A DNA stretch of 64,000 nt, taken from positions 744,001-808,000 of the forward strand of contig NZ_BDBH01000004.1 of assembly GCF_001612885.1 (NCBI RefSeq), written 5' to 3'. Source of the DNA: Nocardia harenae NBRC 108248. Lineage in GTDB: Bacteria; Actinomycetota; Actinomycetes; Mycobacteriales; Mycobacteriaceae. The stretch's first letter is position 1. Each line of letters starts with the position of its first letter. Made by a program: the position numbers and the translations under genes. The notes under the pieces are model-generated. The model worked only from the letters and a program-made list of their open reading frames with translations. It was not told the DNA's origin and did no database searches. Positions 26,344 through 35,074 of the stretch are shown here, in pieces.

Positions 26344-27342
26344 ATGACAACCCCACGGTCGACGGTGACATCGCGGTCCCGGCCGGTCCCCGCGGCCGCA
26401 TCGCTGCGCAGCAGGCTCGCGGCGGAGTTCTCCGCCCGCAGCCTGCGGCACCTGAACGGCGCGCTGCCGCTCAATGCCGCCGGGATCTTCGCGGGCAGGC
26501 AGATCATCGCCGGGGTGATGGCGGCGTTCGGCCCGGTCCTGCCCGGCACCGGTGTGCGGCGGGTACGGGAACCGGGTGTGCGCGGGGAGTGGGTGCGCGC
26601 CGCGGGCGTCCCCGACGGGCCGCGGGCGGTCTACTACCTCCACGGCAGCGGTTACGTCATCTGCTCGGCGCGCACGCACCGCGGCCTGGCGTCGCGGATC
26701 TCCGCGGCGACCGGGCTCCCGGTCTTCGTGGTGGACTACCGGCTCGCGCCGGAGCACCGCTTCCCCGCCGCCGCCGACGACATCGCCGCGGGCTACTCCT
26801 ACCTGCTCGAATCCGGTTATCGGCCGGGCGATCTCGTGCTGGGCGGCGACTCGGCGGGCGGCCACCTCGCGCTCGACCTGGTGCTGCAGCTCGCCGAGCA
26901 GTCCGCGCCGCAGCCCGCGGGCGTCTTCTGCTACTCGCCGCTCATGGACCTGACCTTCGCGCTCGCCGAGGAGCGCGACCGGGCCCGCCCCGACCCGATG
27001 GCCCCGGTGGCCACCGGGCGCCCCATGGTGGCGCTGTACACCGCGGGGCAGCGGGTCGATTCGCCGCGGCTGCGGCTCACGGCTCGGCAGGGGGCGGTGC
27101 TGCCGCCGGTCTTCGTGCAGGCCGCTGCCGAGGAGATGCTGGCGGGCGATGCCGAGTACCTGCACAGCATGCTCACCGCCGCCGGGCAGCGCTGCGAACT
27201 GCAGCTGTGGCCCGGCCGCATCCACGTGTTCCAGGCGCTGCCGCTGCTGGTCCCCGAGGCCGCCGCCGCGCTGCACCACACCGCGACCTTCGTCGCCGCC
27301 GCCCTGGCCGAGGCCGACACCCACATCGCCAGGCCCGCCTGA
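26344..27342 (+). CDS. HSL-family alpha/beta hydrolase (LipR-like esterase)
   Basis: 332 residues. The oxyanion motif 'YYLHGSGY' (HGxGY variant of HGGG), nucleophile elbow 'LGGDSAGGHLAL' and a late 'PGRIHVFQ' with the catalytic His place it in the hormone-sensitive-lipase family of carboxylesterases. ATG 26344 is preferred over 26314 and 26332, because those start in or right after the operator palindrome. It is the first gene of an operon with a ferritin-like diiron protein and a monooxygenase. Confidence 0.9.
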   Translation: MTTPRSTVTSRSRPVPAAASLRSRLAAEFSARSLRHLNGALPLNAAGIFAGRQIIAGVMAAFGPVLPGTGVRRVREPGVRGEWVRAAGVPDGPRAVYYLHGSGYVICSARTHRGLASRISAATGLPVFVVDYRLAPEHRFPAAADDIAAGYSYLLESGYRPGDLVLGGDSAGGHLALDLVLQLAEQSAPQPAGVFCYSPLMDLTFALAEERDRARPDPMAPVATGRPMVALYTAGQRVDSPRLRLTARQGAVLPPVFVQAAAEEMLAGDAEYLHSMLTAAGQRCELQLWPGRIHVFQALPLLVPEAAAALHHTATFVAAALAEADTHIARPA

Positions 27343-27366
27343 CCCCGCACCGACAGGAGAACCGTC

Positions 27367-28281
27367 GTGGACTTCGACAGCATGCTCGCCAAGATCAAGG
27401 CCAAGCAGTGGGCGCTGGCCGAGTTCGACTGGGACGCACCCGGCGCCGAGCTCATAGACCCCGCCCTGCATGCCAAGCTCAAGCCCTTCATGGCCGACCT
27501 CATGTGGATCGAGAACGTCGGCGCGCGCGGCTTCGCCGCCATGGCCACCAAGGCGCCCACCGACACGCTCGCGCAGATCTACCGCTACTTCCACGCCGAG
27601 GAGCAGCGGCACGCCAATGCCGAGCTGGCGCTCATGCGGCGCTGGGGCATGCTCGACGGCGACGAGATCCCGGAGCCGAACATCAACGTCAAACTGGTGA
27701 TCGACTTCCTGGACAAACACGCCGACGAGATGTCGCTCTCCTTCCTCGGCACCGTCATCCCCATGCTGGAGGTGGCGCTGGACGGCGCGCTGATCAAGTT
27801 CGTCACCGACGAGATCGAGGACCCGGTGGCGCAGGAGGTCTTCAAGAAGATCAATGCCGACGAATCACGGCACCTCGCGACCGACTACGCGGTCATGGAG
27901 CTGCTCGGGCACTCCGGCGCGCGCAAGCTCGCCATCGACCTGGTCGGCGGCTGGGTCAAGCCATCGTTCATCGTCGGGGTGCTCAGCTACGTGCCGCTGC
28001 TCAACAAGATGCGCGACAACATCGTCGCCATGGGCGTCGACGAGGAGAAGCTGTACGCGGCCATGCGCCGGTTCAAGCAGGTCGGCGAGCGAATGCCGCA
28101 GGCGAACCGGGTGCCCATGTACCGGATCGTGAAGATGCACGGCGACTGGGTGATCGACCGCGGCCACCCCTACCACCTCTTCGCGGACGCCATGGTGAAG
28201 ATCACCGCGCGGATCCCGGAGCGCTTCCTCGCCAAGCAGCCCAGCTGGTCGCAGGAGCTCACCTACGAGCCGGTCGCGTGA
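27367..28281 (+). CDS. ferritin-like diiron-type protein
   Basis: 304 residues, helical. Two carboxylate-histidine motifs are visible, 'FHAEEQRHANAE' (ExxH, about residues 76-85) and 'NADESRHLATDY' (ExxH, about 165-172), spaced as in four-helix diiron carboxylate enzymes. No signal or membrane segment is clear. GTG 27367 has AGGAGA upstream. It overlaps the monooxygenase gene by 4 nt, so the two are translated together. Its specific reaction is unknown; an oxygen-dependent desaturase, hydroxylase or scavenging role is possible. Confidence 0.75.
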   Translation: MDFDSMLAKIKAKQWALAEFDWDAPGAELIDPALHAKLKPFMADLMWIENVGARGFAAMATKAPTDTLAQIYRYFHAEEQRHANAELALMRRWGMLDGDEIPEPNINVKLVIDFLDKHADEMSLSFLGTVIPMLEVALDGALIKFVTDEIEDPVAQEVFKKINADESRHLATDYAVMELLGHSGARKLAIDLVGGWVKPSFIVGVLSYVPLLNKMRDNIVAMGVDEEKLYAAMRRFKQVGERMPQANRVPMYRIVKMHGDWVIDRGHPYHLFADAMVKITARIPERFLAKQPSWSQELTYEPVA

Positions 28282-29810
28282 GCGGCGTGACGGCGCTGCC
28301 GGGGCGCGGCGGCTCGCCGCTGGACGCGGTGGTGATCGGCGCCGGATTCGCCGGCATCGGCGCCGCGATCCGGCTGCGGCAGAAGGGCACCACGAATATC
28401 GCGGTGCTGGAGCGAGATACCAGGCTCGGCGGCACCTGGCGGGACAACACGTACCCCGGCGCCGCCTGCGACATCCCGTCCCGGCTCTACTCCTACAGCT
28501 TCGCGCCCAATCCGGACTGGTCGCGGACCTACTCCGGCAGCGCCGAGATCCTGCGCTACATCGAGCACATGGCCGACGAGTTCGGGGTGCGGCCGCTCAT
28601 CCGCTTCGCCCACACCGTCACCGGGCTCACCTGGGACGAGGTCAGCGGGCTGTGGGAGGTGTCGCTCGCCGACCGGCAGGCGCTGTGGGCGCGCAGCGTG
28701 GTGCTGGCGTCCGGTCCGCTGGCCGAGCCGGGCTACCCGGACATCCCGGGGCTGGACCGGTTCGAGGGCAAGGTGGTGCACAGCGCGCGCTGGGATCACG
28801 AGTACGACTTCGCCGGCAAGCGGGTCGCGGTGGTCGGCACCGGAGCCAGCGCGGTGCAGATCGTGCCGGAGCTGGTCCGGAGGGCGGAGTCGGTGCGGGT
28901 CTTCCAGCGCACCCCGGGCTGGGTGCTGCCCCGGCTCGACCACCGGACCCCTCCCCTGCTGCGCGAGCTCTACCGGCAGGTCCCCGCGAGCGAAAGGCTG
29001 GCCAGGGAGGCCTGGTTCTGGGGGCACGAGTCGGTGGCGCTCGGCGTGGTCTGGAACTCGCCGCTGACCAGGGTGGTGGAGACGGTGGCGCGGGCGCACC
29101 TGCGCAGCCAGGTGCGCGACCCGTGGCTGCGGCGTCAGCTCACCCCCGACTTCAGGGCCGGGTGCAAGCGGCTGCTCATGAGCAGCGAGTACTACCCGGC
29201 GCTGCAGCGGCCCAACTGCAAGCTGATCACCTGGCCGATCGCCGGAATCCACGCGGGCGGCATCCGCACCGCCGAGGGGATCGAGCACCGCGCCGACTGC
29301 CTGGTGCTCGCCACCGGGTTCGAGGTCTCCAAGCAGGGCACACCGATCCCGGTGCGCGGGCGCGGCGGCCGCGAACTGGCGGCCGAGTGGAGCGGCGGGG
29401 CCTACGCGTACAAGAGCATCACGGTGGCCGGGTACCCGAACCTGTTCCTCACCTTCGGGCCGAACTCCGGGCCGGGGCACAACTCCGCGCTGGTCTACAT
29501 GGAGGCGCAGCTCGAGTACCTCTCCGAGGCCATCGGGGTGCTGCTGAGCCGCGACCTGCGCGGGCTCGAGGTGCGCCGCGAGGTGCAGGACCGGTACAAC
29601 GCCAGGCTGCAGCGCAGGCTCGCCTCGACCACCTGGAACTCCGGCTGCCGCAGCTGGTACCTGACCGACGACGGCTTCAACGCCACCATGTACCCCGGAT
29701 TCGGCACCCAGTACGTGCGCGAGCTGTCGACCGTGGATCTGGACGACTACGTGCTCACCCCGCGGCAGCCGGTTCGCGCCGCGCCCGGGATCGCGGTGCC
29801 GTTCGGCTAA
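28278..29810 (+). CDS. flavin-containing (Baeyer-Villiger-type) monooxygenase
   Basis: 510 residues. The FAD motif is 'IGAGFAGIGAA' (20-30), the Baeyer-Villiger fingerprint FxGxxxHxxxW is 'FEGKVVHSARW' (162-172), the NADPH motif is 'GTGASA' (187-192) and 'LATGFEVS' is typical of the group. The length and pattern resemble MymA-like enzymes of mycobacteria that act on ketones or lipophilic substrates. GTG 28278 overlaps the diiron gene stop. With an esterase two genes upstream, a ketone-to-ester-to-alcohol/acid route is conceivable (inference). Confidence 0.9.
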   Translation: MSGVTALPGRGGSPLDAVVIGAGFAGIGAAIRLRQKGTTNIAVLERDTRLGGTWRDNTYPGAACDIPSRLYSYSFAPNPDWSRTYSGSAEILRYIEHMADEFGVRPLIRFAHTVTGLTWDEVSGLWEVSLADRQALWARSVVLASGPLAEPGYPDIPGLDRFEGKVVHSARWDHEYDFAGKRVAVVGTGASAVQIVPELVRRAESVRVFQRTPGWVLPRLDHRTPPLLRELYRQVPASERLAREAWFWGHESVALGVVWNSPLTRVVETVARAHLRSQVRDPWLRRQLTPDFRAGCKRLLMSSEYYPALQRPNCKLITWPIAGIHAGGIRTAEGIEHRADCLVLATGFEVSKQGTPIPVRGRGGRELAAEWSGGAYAYKSITVAGYPNLFLTFGPNSGPGHNSALVYMEAQLEYLSEAIGVLLSRDLRGLEVRREVQDRYNARLQRRLASTTWNSGCRSWYLTDDGFNATMYPGFGTQYVRELSTVDLDDYVLTPRQPVRAAPGIAVPFG

Positions 29811-29851
29811 GGTCGAGGCCGGGTAGCGGGGCGACGGAAGGACGGCGGGCG

Positions 29852-30628
29852 ATGGCGGAGTACCGCATCGACGATCTCGCCAGGGCCGCGGGCACCACCT
29901 CCCGCAATGTGCGCGCGTACCAGGAGCGCGGCCTGCTGCCCACGCCCGCCCGGCGCAGCGGCCGCGCGCTCATCTACGACGACTCGCACCTGGCCCGGCT
30001 CAAGATCATCGACGCGCTGCTGCAGCGCGGCTTCACCACCGGCCACATCGCCGACTTCATCACCAGCTGGGAGACCGGCAAGGATCTCACCGAGATCCTC
30101 GGGCTGCAGCACGCCGTCACCGCCACCTGGGGCAAGGCGGGCGACCCGGTGACGGTGCCGCGCGAACTCGTGCACGCCTTCCTCGGCGGCGACGAGGACC
30201 GGCCGGTCGCCGACCACGATCTGGAGCGGCTCTGCGAACTCGGCCTCGCCCGGCTCGATGACGACTCGGTCGAGTTCACCCGCCCCGAGCTGCTGGAGAC
30301 CTTCGCCGCCCTGCACGGCTACGGCTTCGACCTGCACCGCCTCATCGACGTCTTCGCCGCCATGATGCCGAAGGTCGAGGAGATCGCCCGGCTCATGATC
30401 ACCACCGCGGAGGAGCAGATCGTCGCCCAGCACGGGCGCGGCTGGCTGCCCGAGTCCAAGGCCGAGATCGCCGCCACCACCGCGCTGCTCGAGCACCTGC
30501 GCGAGCTGGGGATGAGCGTCGTGCAGAGCACCTTCGCGCAGGCGCTGGAGCAGGTGTTGCGCGCGGAGCTGGGGGCGTATCTGGAAGTGGCGGCGGGGAG
30601 CCGGGTCGGGCGCGTGAATATCGAGTGA
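29852..30628 (+). CDS. MerR-family regulator
   Basis: 258 residues. The N-terminal winged helix is 'YRIDDLARAAGTTSRNVRAYQERGLLP', with 'RLKIIDALLQRGFTTGHIADFI' next. The long C-terminal region has no metal-binding cysteines, so it probably senses an organic ligand. It lies 41 nt after the monooxygenase and may regulate the operon, though its target sequence is unidentified; the upstream palindrome is not a typical 19-bp MerR spacer site. Confidence 0.85.
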   Translation: MAEYRIDDLARAAGTTSRNVRAYQERGLLPTPARRSGRALIYDDSHLARLKIIDALLQRGFTTGHIADFITSWETGKDLTEILGLQHAVTATWGKAGDPVTVPRELVHAFLGGDEDRPVADHDLERLCELGLARLDDDSVEFTRPELLETFAALHGYGFDLHRLIDVFAAMMPKVEEIARLMITTAEEQIVAQHGRGWLPESKAEIAATTALLEHLRELGMSVVQSTFAQALEQVLRAELGAYLEVAAGSRVGRVNIE

Positions 30629-30750
30629 CAGGGCGGGCCGGGGCGGGAGACTGCCCTGATGCGAACGGTGCGAAAGTCGCTGGCCGGTGATGATCCGCGG
30701 GGCAGGCGATTTACGGAGCCGGCGGGGGTCGAATCTGCTCGGTTTCGCAC

Positions 30751-32475
30751 TCAGGGATGCCAGGCACGCGCGGCGGCAGGCGGGGATGCCGGTCGGGCAG
30801 CCAGATCTGCCGGGCCGGGGTCGGCGTCGTCGTGCCGGGGCGGGGTGCGCTGCCAGGCCAGGAGTGCGGTGGCGGCGGGTTTCCACGGCATGAGAGCTGC
30901 GACGACGACAGCGGTGAGGGTGACGGCGGTGACGGTGACCCAGGAGGCGGTGTGGAAGCCGTCCATGCTGGCGATCTTCATGGCGCGCACGAGTTCTGCC
31001 TTCTGCGTGGCGAAGAGCGGAGCGACCTCGGGTTTGTTGATCTCCAGCACGGCAAGCCCGGTGTGGCGGGCGATGTCCTTCTGGGCCGTATTCATGAGCG
31101 CGTCGGGGACGGCATCGATGCGGGGGCCGATCCGGCCGGTGTAGACCGAGCCGAGGATGGAGCCGAGGATCGCGACGCCGAGGGTGCCGCCGAGTTCGCG
31201 GGTGGTGTCGTTGACCGCGGAGCCTGCGCCTGCCTGGTCTTCGGGGACCGAGGCCATGATCGAGTCGGTGGCCGGGCCCTGGACGACAGCGAGCCCGAGA
31301 CCCATGACGACCATGGAGACGAGAACGGCGCCGAGATAGGGCGAGTCGACGGTGACCTGTCCGGCGATGTACATGCCCGCGGCGAGGACCAGCAGCCCGG
31401 TGACGATGACGGCGGTGGCGCCGAGGCGTTGCGCGGCCAGGGTGGCAACGGGTGCGCCGAGTGCGACGGCGGCGGCGAAGGGCAGCGAGTGGATGCCGAA
31501 TTCGAGCGGGCTGTATTCGCGGACCGCCTGGAAGTACTGGGTGATCATGAACAGGAAGCCGAACATCGAGAAGTAGGCCACCGCGATGGCGAGCGCGGGC
31601 AACGAGAAGCGGCGGATGGTGAAGAGCCGGATGTCGAGAACCGGTGCGGTGACGCGGGTTTCCCACCACACGAAGGCGGCGAGGACGAGGGCGGCCACGG
31701 TGTAACCGGTGAGGGTGATCGGTGCGGTCCAGCCGTAGCGGGGTGCTTCGATGATGGTCGCGACCAGGATCGTGATTCCGGTCAGCGACAGCGCGATCCC
31801 GGTGATGTCGAGGCGGCCGCTGTGGGCCACGCGGGATTCCGGCACCAGCGCGAGCGCGGCGGCCGCGACGGCGAGCGCGGCGGGGACGTTGATCCAGAAG
31901 ACCGCGTGCCAGGTGAAGGTCTCCAGCAGCCAGCCGCCTGCGGTGGGGCCGATGGCGATGGCGAACCCGGCCATGGCGGTCCAGGCGGCGATGCCGGCGG
32001 CGCGTTCGCGGCCGCGCGGCAGCAGGTTGATGATCAGGGCGAGGGTGGCGGGGAAGACCGCGGCCGCGCAGATGCCCATGGCGGCGCGGGCGGCGACGAG
32101 CTGGCCGAGGCCGGTGGCGAGGGCGCCGCCGAGTGACATGACCGCGATACCCGCCAGACCGATGACCATGGCGCGGCGGCGGCCGTGACGGTCACCGAGG
32201 TGGCCGAAGGCGAGCAGCAGCCCGGCGAAGGTCAGCGTGTAGGCGTCGACGATCCACTGCAGCCCGCTCATGGTGGCGCCGGTCTGGACGCCGATCGAGG
32301 GCAGCGCCACGTTGACGATGGTGTTGTCGAGTACCACGAGCAACTCGGCCAGGCAGATCACGATCACCGCGGCGATGCGCCGCCCGCGGCCGAGCGGCGC
32401 AGCGGTGTTCCGGTCGATGGTCTCGGTACGCATGGGCATGTCCTGCCTGTTTCTCGGGTTGCGGGTGTCGCTCAT
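30751..32475 (-). CDS. DHA2-family MFS exporter
   Basis: 574 residues, about 14 helices. TM1 is 'IAAVIVICLAELLVVLDNTIVNVALPSI' with the motif D1 'LDNTIVNVALP', followed by motif A 'GHLGDRHGRRRAMV'. It resembles EmrB/QacA pumps. ATG 32475 overlaps the FAD enzyme stop by 4 nt; a start at about 32439 (MPMRTETID) is also possible. The frame remains open far upstream only because it reads through the neighbouring gene. The C-terminal 60 residues are cytoplasmic and Asp/Pro/Ala-rich. Confidence 0.88.
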   Translation of the reverse strand: MSDTRNPRNRQDMPMRTETIDRNTAAPLGRGRRIAAVIVICLAELLVVLDNTIVNVALPSIGVQTGATMSGLQWIVDAYTLTFAGLLLAFGHLGDRHGRRRAMVIGLAGIAVMSLGGALATGLGQLVAARAAMGICAAAVFPATLALIINLLPRGRERAAGIAAWTAMAGFAIAIGPTAGGWLLETFTWHAVFWINVPAALAVAAAALALVPESRVAHSGRLDITGIALSLTGITILVATIIEAPRYGWTAPITLTGYTVAALVLAAFVWWETRVTAPVLDIRLFTIRRFSLPALAIAVAYFSMFGFLFMITQYFQAVREYSPLEFGIHSLPFAAAVALGAPVATLAAQRLGATAVIVTGLLVLAAGMYIAGQVTVDSPYLGAVLVSMVVMGLGLAVVQGPATDSIMASVPEDQAGAGSAVNDTTRELGGTLGVAILGSILGSVYTGRIGPRIDAVPDALMNTAQKDIARHTGLAVLEINKPEVAPLFATQKAELVRAMKIASMDGFHTASWVTVTAVTLTAVVVAALMPWKPAATALLAWQRTPPRHDDADPGPADLAARPASPPAAARAWHP

Positions 32476-34184
32476 CGGGTGGCGCGGATCTGCCCGCCGC
32501 GCAGGGCGGCGACGTCGGTGGCCACGGCGAGCGGGTCCCAGCCGGCGTCGTGGCCCGCGAGCTGGTCGGCGTTGCCGAATACCGCGCCTGCGCGGATCTC
32601 GGTGAACAGGTCCCGGTCCAGCACGGCGGCTGCGGCGCCGACGCCGGAGAGCATCACGCCCTCGACCCCCGGCCCCCAGGAGGTGCTGGCGCCTGCCAGG
32701 AACAGCCCGGTGATCGCGGTGGCCGGGCGCGGGCGCAGCGGCCCGATCTGGGCGACGTTCATCTCGATGCCGTAGGAGCCGCCCGCGGTGGAGTGGGTGT
32801 AGCGCTGCTGGGTGATCGGGGTTCCGGCCTCGTGCCAGACGATGTGCTCGCGCAGCTCCGGGATCGCCTCGGCGGCCAGGTCGATCAGGATCTCGGTGAC
32901 CGCGTCCTTGAGCGTGACGTAGCGGGGGTTGCGGCGGTAGGACTCCCCGCCCACCGGGCCTGCCCCGGACAGGCCCCACAGGTCGTGGTCGGGCGGAAGG
33001 TAGGTCATGATCTCGATCACCGAGTGCCCGGCCGGTGCCAGCGCGGTCCCCGGATCCTTGTTGGTGGCGATGTGGATCATCGCTCCCGCGTGCTCGCGCA
33101 GCGCCGCCAGCCAGCGCTCCCGGTCGCGACCGGCGCCCGCCCAGGAGATCGCCTCCTGCGCGGCCCCGAAATCGGCGTCGGAGCGGAACTTCCAGATCTG
33201 GCCCGACCCGAGCGCCGACAGATCGGTGTCCACGCCCAGATACACGATGAACAGCGGCCAGGCCATGCGGTAGCCTGCGACCCGGCGCCTGGTGCGCGCG
33301 GGGACCACCTCGGGCTCGAGCATCTCCAGGTAGGTGCGTTTCAGGTCGGCGTTCGAGACGACGACGGGGGCGGCGATCCGTTCCCCGCCTGCCAGTGTCA
33401 CCCCGGTCACCCGATTGTGCTCGACCAGGATCCGTGCCACCCGCGCACCGAGGCGGTAGTCGCCGCCGTTGGCGCGCACCACCTCGGCCAGGCTCGCCGA
33501 GAGCACCTGCCCGCCTCCGACCGGGTAGTAGGCGCCGCCCTCGACGTAGTTCTTCAGGTACCCCGCCTGCACGATCACCGGCGCGCGCGAGGCCGGGGCG
33601 GCGTAGGCCGGGGTCTGGCCTGCCAGCACCGGCCGCGGCTCCGGCCCCACCCGGCACAGATCGAACAACCTGGTCAGCGGGATCAGGGCCAGCGGCGCCG
33701 CCCACCCCGCGCGTAGCGCCATCTCCGCCATGGCCCGCGGCGAGGACGGAGTCAGCGCCCGATCCATCGCGTCGGCGATGCGCCGGATCACCCGCAGGTA
33801 CCGCCGCAGTGCCGCGGCGTCGCGCGGAAAGGTCTCGACCAGCCTCGCTTCGTAGGCGTCCCAGCCGCGCGGCACCGCGAACCGCACCGAGGGGTAGTCC
33901 AGCACGTCGAACCCGTCGGGGTCGAGCTCACGGAAATCGACCCGCGCACCCGCGCCCACCCCGGCCAGGATCGAGGGGATGTTGCCCTCCGGGCGGCCGC
34001 AGTCGCCGAGGTAGTGCACCCCCACCTCGAACTCGTAGCCCCTGCGGCGGAAGACGTGCGTACACCCGCCGAGCACCTCGCCCTGCTCCAGCACCACCGT
34101 GCGCCGCCCGTTGGCCGCCAGATACGCCGCCGCGGTCATTCCCCCCATCCCCGAGCCGATCACGATGGCATCCCAGTCGCTCAT
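32472..34184 (-). CDS. CrtI/RetSat-like FAD-dependent oxidoreductase
   Basis: 570 residues. The N-terminal dinucleotide motif 'AIVIGSGMGGMTAAAYLAANGRRTVVLEQ' is intact, 'LGGCTHVFRRRGYEFEVGVHYLG' follows, and the C-terminal FAD contact is 'LFLAGASTSWGPGVEGVMLSG'. This pattern fits the phytoene desaturase, carotenoid isomerase and retinol saturase group. No other carotenoid gene is near, so the substrate could be another polyene lipid. ATG 34184 has GAGGAAGG upstream. It is coupled to an MFS exporter and divergent from a TetR gene. Confidence 0.85.
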   Translation of the reverse strand: MSDWDAIVIGSGMGGMTAAAYLAANGRRTVVLEQGEVLGGCTHVFRRRGYEFEVGVHYLGDCGRPEGNIPSILAGVGAGARVDFRELDPDGFDVLDYPSVRFAVPRGWDAYEARLVETFPRDAAALRRYLRVIRRIADAMDRALTPSSPRAMAEMALRAGWAAPLALIPLTRLFDLCRVGPEPRPVLAGQTPAYAAPASRAPVIVQAGYLKNYVEGGAYYPVGGGQVLSASLAEVVRANGGDYRLGARVARILVEHNRVTGVTLAGGERIAAPVVVSNADLKRTYLEMLEPEVVPARTRRRVAGYRMAWPLFIVYLGVDTDLSALGSGQIWKFRSDADFGAAQEAISWAGAGRDRERWLAALREHAGAMIHIATNKDPGTALAPAGHSVIEIMTYLPPDHDLWGLSGAGPVGGESYRRNPRYVTLKDAVTEILIDLAAEAIPELREHIVWHEAGTPITQQRYTHSTAGGSYGIEMNVAQIGPLRPRPATAITGLFLAGASTSWGPGVEGVMLSGVGAAAAVLDRDLFTEIRAGAVFGNADQLAGHDAGWDPLAVATDVAALRGGQIRATR

Positions 34185-34259
34185 CACGCTGCCTTCCTCT
34201 CGTCCGCAGACCCTGGTCACCGGCTGCTGCACGCCGCTCCCGCCGCGGCAACACCGACA

Positions 34260-34322
34260 TAGACCAGATGGTCTACACGTTGGTGGTACCGGACGTTACA
34301 TCATCATGGACCGGTTGGTCTA
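34260..34322. promoter_or_regulatory. two LmrA-type operators
   Basis: TAGACCAGATGGTCTA (34260-34275, 7-2-7) and TGGACCGGTTGGTCTA (34307-34322, one arm mismatch), both with the GACC...GGTC core, in the divergent gap between the FAD enzyme and the TetR gene. The sequence matches the known TAGACC-type boxes of LmrA/YxaF regulators. Confidence 0.8.
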
Positions 34323-34349
34323 TCATCGAGGTCGGAAGGGAGTCTCTCG

Positions 34350-34940
34350 GTGACCACGCACGGACCGCGCGAACGGCTGCTGCTGAGCGCGATCACCCTC
34401 ATGTGCCGGCGCGGCGTGCACGCCACCGGCCTGGCCGAGCTGCTCACCCACAGCCGCACCGCTCGCGGCTCGATCTACCAGCACTTTCCCGGCGGCAAGA
34501 GCGACCTGATGGAACAGGCCACCCGCGCGGCGGGACGCACGATCGACGATCTGCTCGACTCCCTGCTCGGCGCGGGGGATCCGGCCGCGGCGGTCGAGGG
34601 GATGATCGGCTACTGGGAGCAGATCCTCACCGGCAGTGACTTCGCCATGGGGTGCCCGATCCTCGCCGCCGCGCAGGCCGGGCCCACCGAACCCGGCATC
34701 CAGGCCGCCGCCGCGGAGGTCTTCCTCGGCTGGACCGACAAGATCGCCGCTGCCCTGCAGGCCACCGGCGCCGAGCCCGTCCTGGCCCGTTCCATCGCCA
34801 GCACCGCCATCAGCTCCATCGAAGGCGCCATCGCCCAGGCCCGCACCGCCCGGACCACCGCACCCCTGGACCAACTGCGCCCCGCCTTGACCCAGCTCAT
34901 CGCCGGGCTCACCGCACCCACGCCCGAGGCGGCCCGCTGA
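34350..34940 (+). CDS. TetR-family regulator (LmrA/YxaF type)
   Basis: 196 residues: HTH 'HATGLAELLTHSRTARGSIYQHFPGGKSDLMEQA' and the subgroup-specific 'GCPILAAAQAG' in the ligand domain, which are typical of LmrA/YxaF repressors of drug pumps. GTG 34350 follows two TAGACC-type operators. It most probably represses itself and the divergent FAD oxidoreductase-MFS pair. Confidence 0.9.
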   Translation: MTTHGPRERLLLSAITLMCRRGVHATGLAELLTHSRTARGSIYQHFPGGKSDLMEQATRAAGRTIDDLLDSLLGAGDPAAAVEGMIGYWEQILTGSDFAMGCPILAAAQAGPTEPGIQAAAAEVFLGWTDKIAAALQATGAEPVLARSIASTAISSIEGAIAQARTARTTAPLDQLRPALTQLIAGLTAPTPEAAR

Positions 34941-35074
34941 GGCAGGTCAGCGGGTAACGGAGCGGGCGCGGCTACCGGGTGCGCCGACTCCACCCCCGAT
35001 GCCCGCGGCGAGCGCGTCATGACCGCGCCGCTCGACGGCCCTGCCGAGTCGCTCTGTCGGCGAGCCGGATTCGA

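Noticed and set aside
30751..33705. 984-residue fused protein on the minus strand
   Set aside because: The frame runs through the FAD-oxidoreductase gene, which is itself intact in another frame; the MFS protein starts at 32475 with a 4-nt overlap.
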